From a virus, in the IMG/VR virus record IMGVR_UViG_3300042561_001754, positions 1-43,994 of that record: DNA of 43,994 bases; one strand, written 5' to 3'. This document shows positions 38,593 through 43,994 of the stretch, piece by piece. Each line of letters opens with the position of its first letter. Positions within the stretch are counted from its first letter, which is position 1. Position numbers and translations under genes: made by a program. The notes below the pieces were generated by a model. It was not told the DNA's origin. It saw only the letters and a program-made list of their open reading frames with translations, and did not search any database.

Positions 38593-38635
38593 TTTTTGTC
38601 CTGCTAGTTGCTAGTTGTTTTTCTCTCACTCCATG

Positions 38636-38664
38636 ATAGTAACAGTCTAACAAAATATTGTCAA
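38636..38664 (-). promoter_or_regulatory. Shared-design promoter 4 (77-aa gene)
   Basis: TTGACA (38664-38659), 17 bases, TACTAT (38641-38636), with AGTGAGAGAAAAACAAC in the leader. The palindrome is slightly changed (ACAATATTTTGT), otherwise as in promoters 1-3. Confidence 0.75.
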
Positions 38665-38727
38665 TAGGTTTTAGAAAATTTTTTCAAATTAGGGAAAGCT
38701 TACTGAAACAGAATCCTGGGTATCGGT

Positions 38728-39804
38728 ATGGGCAAAAGACTAAACGATTTTAAGGAAAAAATTTGCAAGAATGGTACACCTTGCGGGAATTCCTGCATTT
38801 CCAAGCTTAAAGATTGCTTGAAATCAAAAAAAACCGGGGATTCCGCTCAACCTGGTAAAATTACCGAGAAAGACACCGACAAACCTGGTAAAACTACCAA
38901 GAAAGACACCGACAAACCTGGTAAAACTACCAAGAAAGACACCGACAAACCTGGTAAAACTACGCCTACATCATATAAAGCTGACTCCGCGGATCACAGA
39001 GCTTTGATTGGCATAGGGAAGGAGTTTTCCGATCAAACTATGGGGAAAGCACTAAAGTCGCTAGACGATGCTCTGTCCGAAAAAAAGAGTGCCTTCTTAG
39101 AAATAATGGGAAAGAACAAGTTTAAAAAAAACGGAGATTTCTACAAACGAGATGAAAAACGTTTAAAAGAATTGGACGAGAAAACCTTACTGGCCCAAAA
39201 AGAATTTGAATCAGCCACAAGAGAAACGATGCGGAGAATAGCAGCCCATCATAAAATTGATAGAGAAGATGCAGAATTATGGGCTGATTCGGTAGATACT
39301 CGCGGACTCACAGGCGAAAACAAGAAAATAACTCTTGATGCTTTAGTGAATGTTTATGCGGTAACAGGTGGTAAGGGCGCGAAAAAGATAAACAAAGTAA
39401 CAAGTGAAGCAGACAGAGCCAGTGCAAATCCAAACGGAGAATTACAATTAGAAGAGAAAATTGATCGCCTCCAGGTCTTTCACGAATACGCGCATTATAT
39501 GGAATTTGAGAATCGCCAGTTAGCCGTCGCGTCAAGAAAATTCATTGAAGATCGGGCTACATCCGACAAGCCTATGAAATTAAAAGACATTACTGGAGAA
39601 AATTACAGAGATACTGAAATGGCATTCCCAGGTAATTTTATAGACCCTTACGTAGGGAAAATATATGGAAATGCTGGCACTCCTACCGAGGTTATTTCAA
39701 CGGGGGTTGAGCGTTTCCGCGATCCCGGACTGATGTCTCATTTTTACAAGCAAGATCCAGAACATTTTAATTTTGTTTTAGGAGCAATTTTACATGAAAA
39801 TTAA
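38728..39804 (+). CDS. HExxH metallopeptidase-like effector with repeat linker
   Basis: 358 aa. A Cys-rich head (GTPCGNSCISKLKDC) found in cyanobacterial mobile-element proteins, then four 11-residue repeats (DKPGKTTKKDT), a helical region, and HEYAH (H252, E253, H256), the zinc-peptidase HExxH motif, with E about 320 (PTEVISTG) as a possible third ligand. The build resembles a toxin or virion-delivered effector. It overlaps the next gene by 11 bases. Position next to terL also allows a head-morphogenesis role. Confidence 0.6.
   Translation: MGKRLNDFKEKICKNGTPCGNSCISKLKDCLKSKKTGDSAQPGKITEKDTDKPGKTTKKDTDKPGKTTKKDTDKPGKTTPTSYKADSADHRALIGIGKEFSDQTMGKALKSLDDALSEKKSAFLEIMGKNKFKKNGDFYKRDEKRLKELDEKTLLAQKEFESATRETMRRIAAHHKIDREDAELWADSVDTRGLTGENKKITLDALVNVYAVTGGKGAKKINKVTSEADRASANPNGELQLEEKIDRLQVFHEYAHYMEFENRQLAVASRKFIEDRATSDKPMKLKDITGENYRDTEMAFPGNFIDPYVGKIYGNAGTPTEVISTGVERFRDPGLMSHFYKQDPEHFNFVLGAILHEN
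38853..38966 (+). repeat. 33-base tandem repeats inside the HExxH gene
   Basis: Three to four copies encoding DKPGKTTKKDT, the last diverging into PTSYKAD. Near-identical DNA between copies points to recent expansion. Confidence 0.75.
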
Positions 39805-40201
39805 ACTCGAATGGTGTCCATTTGGTGACATAGGCGAAAAAGGAATAACTTGGGCAAGCGTTGAAGTTGAGACGGAGCATAATGATCCTTTTCTTCGCGT
39901 TAATCCTGTTGTGAAAGTTCAAAGCTACCAAGCAGCGAGTGACGAAAAAGACAAGCTAAAAGCCCTTGCGGAAAAAGCAAGTGCCAAAAAAGGCGTAGAA
40001 AGGATGGCTCTAAGTGCTTGGGACAGAGAGATTGAGGTTTCAACTGGATTTCAGGGACATGTCTATTCCACGGAAAATCCAAATAATCTAGATCTGTCAC
40101 ACGCCGTTTATAAGCTGCCTTCTTTTAAGGTTTTGAGCATAGAAGGCAATGAAGATTTTGGAAGTAAAATCCCGCCTATCCCGGAAGGATGTGTTTCATG
40201 A
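39794..40201 (+). CDS. Hypothetical partner of the HExxH protein
   Basis: 135 aa, starting MKIKLEWCPFGDIGEKGITW. Mixed beta and helix, with a lysine-rich middle (KALAEKASAKKGVERM). It starts inside the upstream gene and shares ATGA with terL. An immunity- or chaperone-like role for the metallopeptidase is possible from position alone. Confidence 0.5.
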   Translation: MKIKLEWCPFGDIGEKGITWASVEVETEHNDPFLRVNPVVKVQSYQAASDEKDKLKALAEKASAKKGVERMALSAWDREIEVSTGFQGHVYSTENPNNLDLSHAVYKLPSFKVLSIEGNEDFGSKIPPIPEGCVS

Positions 40202-41688
40202 GCGGGTGGGGAACGTTACTCAATCTTGAATCATCAACACAGCAAGCCTTGGCGGTAGAGTCACAAGGTGAGAGTAAGATCACGCTGTTTGAGGAATTTG
40301 AGCCGAACCCCGGAGGACAAGCGCGGTTTCTTGATATGATGGGGTGGCAGGACGTAGAACCCCTAACGCAGAGATGGGGAGCGGCTATTGGGGGAATAGG
40401 ATCAGGAAAATCTTTCTCCGGTGCAGTTTGGGCTTGTTCTCGCGCTTTGCTTGCGCCGGATGCTAGAGGTATGATATCGGCAAATAGCTACGGGCAGCTA
40501 TCGAGGGCATCCCTTCTGGCATTAGTCGAAGTTTGCCGGATGTTCAATATTCCCCTTGAACCTTGGCGTGAATCGGCAGAAGATCAGGCTTTAGCGATCG
40601 CCAACTGCCAACGCTGCTATATTGGACCAGATCGGGCGTTCGTTTACGTCCTGAGTGCGTCGGCTTTTGCTGGTTCAACTCAAGCGGGGCGTGGTCTACA
40701 AATCCGGTGGTTTTGGGGTGATGAGTTTGCATACACGCCGGAGAAGGCTTTCCTAACAATTGATGGAAGATTGGGGCGTGGTCCAGGTACGCTCAAGGGT
40801 CAAGGAATATTAACCACGTCACCAGCCGGATATAACTATCTGTGGGACAAATTTGGAGATCCGACACGCAGCGAGGAGTTAAAACGGATTTACCAAATTG
40901 TCTCGATGTCGTCACTGGAGAATAAAAAGCATTTAGGCGAGGATTATGTAGCATCCCTAGAGGCAAACTATAGCGATGAACTGTACCAGCAGGAGGTCAT
41001 GGGACAGTTCATCAACACGGTACAGGGTTTAATTTACAAATACTTCGACCGTACCAAACACGCCTTTCAGGATGAGGACGCGGAACTTTTGGAATATGAC
41101 CCAAATTTACCACTACTCCTAACCTTTGACTTTAACCACACGCCTATAGTTTGTCTAGCGGCTCAACAACGGGGCAATGAGGTTCATTTTTGTCGGGAAT
41201 GGTCAATCATGGACTCCGACATTTGGGAACTCACAGAAAGTATTGTGGACTGGGTAGAGAAATACGGCATACCCCCAGAAATCCAGATATTTGGGGATGC
41301 CACCGGACGCGCTCGAACTGCGGCTAGTCGGTTGTCATCGTGGGATATCGTTTTTCAGGGATTAGAGCCACTAGCAGCACTGGGAGGCAAAGGTTATTTG
41401 GTTCGCAAGTTTGCCGACGCTAACCCGTTTGTAGTGAATCGCGTTCACTCAGTTAATCAACTTTTCCGCCAAAACCGTTGTTACATCCATTTTGCCAACT
41501 GCCAAAACTTTATCAAGGATTTAGAGCAAGTGACGTGGAATGATGAGGGCATCAATAAAAGCGATAACCCGCTGCTATCACATTTAAGCGACGCAGCGGG
41601 TTATCTAATTCATTCAATCTATCCGTTCAAGAAAGAGACGCGAGAACGGAAGTTAGGGAAGAAACAGGTCAGGGGTTTGGCGGGTTAA
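40198..41688 (+). CDS. terL: Phage terminase large subunit
   Basis: 496 aa from the ATG at 40198 (ATGA overlap with the previous stop). ATPase: Walker A GGIGSGKS (about 65-72), Walker B WFWGDEF (D175, E176). Nuclease RuvC-like acids: D311 (LLTFDFNHTP), D367 (IFGDATGR), D465 (HLSDAAGYL). TerL cuts concatemers and powers DNA packaging into heads. Strong evidence that the element makes virions. Its stop overlaps the convergent gene by 4 bases. Confidence 0.93.
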   Translation: MSGWGTLLNLESSTQQALAVESQGESKITLFEEFEPNPGGQARFLDMMGWQDVEPLTQRWGAAIGGIGSGKSFSGAVWACSRALLAPDARGMISANSYGQLSRASLLALVEVCRMFNIPLEPWRESAEDQALAIANCQRCYIGPDRAFVYVLSASAFAGSTQAGRGLQIRWFWGDEFAYTPEKAFLTIDGRLGRGPGTLKGQGILTTSPAGYNYLWDKFGDPTRSEELKRIYQIVSMSSLENKKHLGEDYVASLEANYSDELYQQEVMGQFINTVQGLIYKYFDRTKHAFQDEDAELLEYDPNLPLLLTFDFNHTPIVCLAAQQRGNEVHFCREWSIMDSDIWELTESIVDWVEKYGIPPEIQIFGDATGRARTAASRLSSWDIVFQGLEPLAALGGKGYLVRKFADANPFVVNRVHSVNQLFRQNRCYIHFANCQNFIKDLEQVTWNDEGINKSDNPLLSHLSDAAGYLIHSIYPFKKETRERKLGKKQVRGLAG

Positions 41689-42014
41689 AATGGCAGACCC
41701 TTAGCTTTTACTTTACTAAATAAGAGTTTTATTCTGAAAACACATTTGCTCACTTCATTAATTAGCGTCGGCAAAATTCCTGATGGTTCTTTGAAGTCTT
41801 TGTAATGATCAAAAATATCTAAAACCTCAACATCATCGTCAATATTGTTCTGTTTTTTGTATTCTTCGCAAAATACGTCAAAAGCTGCGTATGGATGAAA
41901 AACAAAGCAATAACGTACATACCACCAGCCAAACTCAAGTCTACTAATTTTAGTCTTTGACAACCTGTATTGTCCTGGATCAGACAATCTACACCGCATA
42001 TTAAAATCAGGCAT
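41685..42014 (-). CDS. Hypothetical aromatic-rich protein
   Basis: 109 aa. FGWWYVRYCFVFHPYAAFDV, then an acidic helix (NNIDDDVEVLDIFDHYKDFK) and a basic hydrophobic end. It follows the ERF gene with overlapping stop/start (TAATG). Family unknown. Confidence 0.55.
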   Translation of the reverse strand: MPDFNMRCRLSDPGQYRLSKTKISRLEFGWWYVRYCFVFHPYAAFDVFCEEYKKQNNIDDDVEVLDIFDHYKDFKEPSGILPTLINEVSKCVFRIKLLFSKVKAKGLPF

Positions 42015-42667
42015 TATTGACCACCTCTAAACAAGACTTGTTGCCATTTTTGAACCGATGTTAAATCTGTTTTTTTAACATTATCCGTGTAACTTTCAAG
42101 GGCTGATGAATTTTCAGCCCCTTGGGAAATCGCCCAATCAATGCACATATCTTTAATGAGTTGATCGGCATTTTTTAAATCATTAATTGATGGAACTTGA
42201 TGACTGGACAACCAAGCTAGAACCCAGCTTTTATCAACTTTTAAAAATTCCCTGACTTGTTTAATGGTGTCGCCAATAGCCAGTGCTGATTGTTTGCCAT
42301 TGCCGTTAGTTTTTGTGCTATTTGCGTCGTCGTCTTCGTCGGCTGTAATACTCAATAAAGCACACACCGAATAACGACGGGCATAAGTGAGAGCCGCGCC
42401 CTTTTTCTGAGAGTCTTGAATATCAGGAAGTTCATATTCCGAAGTCAGAACTTCACCCGATTCATGGAATAATTGGGTTTTTAAAATGCCCCCCTTTTCC
42501 ATGATTTGAACTATTGCTAATCCGTTCTTACAAAGGTGTGGGGTAACTGCGTCCAAGACTGAATCTAGCGACGCATAGCTCATTTTAAAATGAGGATTAG
42601 TTTTGTCTTTTTCGATGGGCGGAAACTCCGCCCGCGCTTTGATCAACGCCTTAATTAGTTCAATCAT
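42014..42667 (-). CDS. ERF-family single-strand annealing protein
   Basis: 217 aa. KARAEFPPIEKDKTNPHFKM then SYASLDSVLDAVTPHLCKNG and GAALTYARRYSVCALLSI are the conserved ERF core motifs. ERF proteins catalyse annealing of complementary single strands in phage recombination and circularisation. The variable C-terminal third carries helices. It supports recombination-dependent replication of this element. Confidence 0.9.
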   Translation of the reverse strand: MIELIKALIKARAEFPPIEKDKTNPHFKMSYASLDSVLDAVTPHLCKNGLAIVQIMEKGGILKTQLFHESGEVLTSEYELPDIQDSQKKGAALTYARRYSVCALLSITADEDDDANSTKTNGNGKQSALAIGDTIKQVREFLKVDKSWVLAWLSSHQVPSINDLKNADQLIKDMCIDWAISQGAENSSALESYTDNVKKTDLTSVQKWQQVLFRGGQ

Positions 42668-42754
42668 TTTAACCTCTGAATAATTCTTCTAAACAATCTT
42701 TATCTTCCTCTAAAATGTTTTTGAATAGGGGCAATTACGCCCCAAGAAAATTAT

Positions 42755-42850
42755 CTAAGCTGCTAACAAATGTTCATATTCACGACGAGTCAATCTGATC
42801 AACTCTTTAGCTACGGGCTGCCAGTCTTGGCTAAAATCCTCACCATCCAT
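42755..42850 (-). CDS. 31-codon ORF upstream of ERF
   Basis: MDGEDFSQDWQPVAKELIRL, then a basic helix ending EYEHLLAA. A GGGGC/GCCCC hairpin follows (42728-42743). It has protein-like composition but no recognised family. Confidence 0.35.
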   Translation of the reverse strand: MDGEDFSQDWQPVAKELIRLTRREYEHLLAA

Positions 42851-42875
42851 ACTATTGATGTTTCAATAGTTTCAC

Positions 42876-43346
42876 CTAATGATTCGCATTTTCCAGCTTC
42901 TCAACCCGCCGCTCAATATTAGATTGACGTTTCAGCACTTCGGTATACTTTGAGTTTTGCGCGAGTGCTGCGGATAGCTGCTCAAAATCTCGCGCCATAC
43001 TGGATATTTCGGCGTTAATGCGGTTTTGCTCTTGAATTATCCCCGACAATAAGGACGTTTGCTGTTTAACAAATTCAAGATCCTTGTTTTGGGATCTATC
43101 CGTCGCTTCCTTGTCATGTTTAATATTCTCAATCAAAGAAATTAAATCTTTTTTTACATCTCTGATTGAACTTTGTTCAGCATCACTAACAGATTTGAGT
43201 CCCATCCACACCGACAAAACAAGCCCAAGTAATCCTATAAATATTCCTAATATTTCTACCCACGACAAACCAAGTTTTTTACTAATAACTAAAAAGGCAA
43301 AAGATAGAATAGAAATGGCGAATAAGATTATTGTTTTAGTTCTCAT
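42876..43346 (-). CDS. Membrane-anchored coiled-coil protein
   Basis: 156 aa. Two transmembrane helices (about 5-22 and 28-50), then a long coiled coil (RDVKKDLISLIENIKHDKEA and onwards) to the C-terminus. Such proteins act as scaffolds or spanin-like lysis factors; neither is proven. It starts five bases after the FHA gene stop. Confidence 0.6.
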   Translation of the reverse strand: MRTKTIILFAISILSFAFLVISKKLGLSWVEILGIFIGLLGLVLSVWMGLKSVSDAEQSSIRDVKKDLISLIENIKHDKEATDRSQNKDLEFVKQQTSLLSGIIQEQNRINAEISSMARDFEQLSAALAQNSKYTEVLKRQSNIERRVEKLENANH

Positions 43347-43351
43347 TGATT

Positions 43352-43702
43352 TTACACTCCGTCAATATTCCTCCCATCAGGAAATAATATTAAATGGGGA
43401 TAAATATAATCTTCAGAAAACGTTACTACATCCCGATTGTTGACCTTACGCCTTAGAAAAATTCTCTTATTATTAACCCAAGTGCCGCTATTAGACGGGC
43501 TTCCCTGGATTTCACCATCAAACAATAAATAATAAAAAACATCGTCGTAATATAAAATTAAAGTGCAATGCACCTTATCAACAATATCGCTAGGAATTAC
43601 GACATCACAGATAGGATCGCTACCTATTTTTATGCTGCTATTAGCCTCAAAGCTATATTCTTGTTTAATTCCGTTTGGTAATAGCAACAATAAAATTAGC
43701 AT
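43352..43702 (-). CDS. FHA-domain protein
   Basis: 116 aa. IKIGSDPICDVVIPSD, then VDKVHCTLILYYDD and NSGTWVNNKRI: the GxSxxxDxxI/H/NGxxxN strand pattern of forkhead-associated domains, which bind phosphothreonine peptides. AGGA precedes the ATG, which overlaps the previous stop (TAATG). An FHA protein on a phage suggests interaction with host Ser/Thr kinase signalling. Confidence 0.7.
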   Translation of the reverse strand: MLILLLLLPNGIKQEYSFEANSSIKIGSDPICDVVIPSDIVDKVHCTLILYYDDVFYYLLFDGEIQGSPSNSGTWVNNKRIFLRRKVNNRDVVTFSEDYIYPHLILFPDGRNIDGV

Positions 43703-43968
43703 TATCCTACTGATAGTCTTTGGGTGGCAGATGAATTAAATAGTATCCCGGTGTAAATATACAACCTTCTCCTAATAGCGGCTAAATTATTAGCTGGGCG
43801 TAATTGATAGCCGTCTTTATCTATTTTTGAAGGGTCTAGGCTAAGTTCTTCAAATTCTGCGAGAATCGCCTGAACCCTCTCAACTTGAGAGGGGAAAAGA
43901 TTGATTTGTTCTATTGATGATTGCAGTCTTTGCCGAATGGATTGCCCACTGCTAAATAAATCCGGCAT
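43702..43968 (-). CDS. Hypothetical helical protein
   Basis: 88 aa. FSSGQSIRQRLQSSIEQINL, then LAEFEELSLDPSKIDKDGYQ and a basic end. First visible gene of the FHA operon; it may not be the true first gene because the window ends 26 bases upstream. Family unknown. Confidence 0.5.
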   Translation of the reverse strand: MPDLFSSGQSIRQRLQSSIEQINLFPSQVERVQAILAEFEELSLDPSKIDKDGYQLRPANNLAAIRRRLYIYTGILFNSSATQRLSVG

Positions 43969-43994
43969 AAGGCGCGACTGACCACTACCACCGG

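Larger units (their letters stand above)
38318..38723. other. Second CpG-free block (406 bp)
   Basis: No CG between 38316-38317 and 38724-38725. It covers the 77-aa gene, its promoter and its terminator, so the CpG-free property follows whole transcription units. Confidence 0.9.

Overview
The window looks like part of a cyanobacterial phage genome, prophage or phage-plasmid. The repeated octamer GCGATCGC (HIP1, typical of many cyanobacteria) is scattered through it. It also carries phage hallmark genes: a large terminase (40198-41688), a lambda gpL-like tail-tip protein (155-832), head-tail connector genes (29273-30367), an ERF-type annealing protein, two ParB-like proteins and a phage-type sigma factor. 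A filamentous Nostocales host is a reasonable guess but is inference. There is no rRNA and no housekeeping gene.

Layout. 1-0.15 kb: broken tnpB fragment. 0.15-0.83 kb: tail-tip gene. 0.85-4.1 kb: small regulatory and accessory genes, including two paralogous ribbon-helix-helix-like regulators with matching promoter/operators and a near-canonical hammerhead ribozyme at 2252-2308. 4.1-6.4 kb: minus-strand accessory operon (HAD phosphatase and small proteins). 6.5-11.95 kb: tightly overlapping plus-strand operon of small DNA-binding and membrane proteins, ending in a TraD/HerA-like ATPase fused to a PD-(D/E)XK nuclease domain. 11.95-14.8 kb: a degenerate tRNA-like transcript, a third small regulator with palindromic operators, a SAP-like protein and a DHH-like phosphoesterase. 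15.0-18.6 kb: a stand-alone type V CRISPR locus with 20 identical repeats, a candidate tracrRNA and a 622-aa Cas12/TnpB-like effector with an intact RuvC triad, but no cas1, cas2 or Tn7 genes. 19.5-21.4 kb: a small gene cassette bounded by a perfect 27-bp inverted repeat. 21.4-22.5 kb: helicase remnant and hypothetical genes.

22.5-27.9 kb: a minus-strand operon that reads as a type IV-B CRISPR-Cas system (cas11-like, csf2, csf3, cysH-like, csf1, with 8-11 base overlaps). It has a strong promoter, an unknown 292-aa gene at its head and a frameshifted copy of a phage connector gene at its tail. 28-30.4 kb: a Mug113/T5orf172-type GIY-YIG protein and head-tail genes. 30.4-34.2 kb: a sigma factor fused to an InsA-like zinc ribbon and HTH, a ParB-like protein and a divergent CysH-like protein (an IbrB/IbrA-like pair), and small genes near packaging functions. 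34.2-35.4 kb: GNAT, a Gly/Arg-rich protein and an ASCH-like protein. 35.4-38.7 kb: a module with no CpG dinucleotide at all over 2.66 kb and again over 0.4 kb, containing an ASCH protein, a ParB-like protein and three small genes. Four of these genes share one promoter/leader design. 38.7-41.7 kb: an HExxH metallopeptidase-like effector, its partner and terL. 41.7-44 kb: minus-strand ERF, FHA-domain and membrane coiled-coil genes.

How it fits together: the element carries two single-operon CRISPR-Cas systems without adaptation genes, both of kinds associated with mobile elements, next to virion and packaging genes. This fits inter-element competition. The most unusual signals are the hammerhead ribozyme, the type V locus with its linked anti-repeat RNA, the type IV-B operon on a phage-like element, and the CpG-free regulon.
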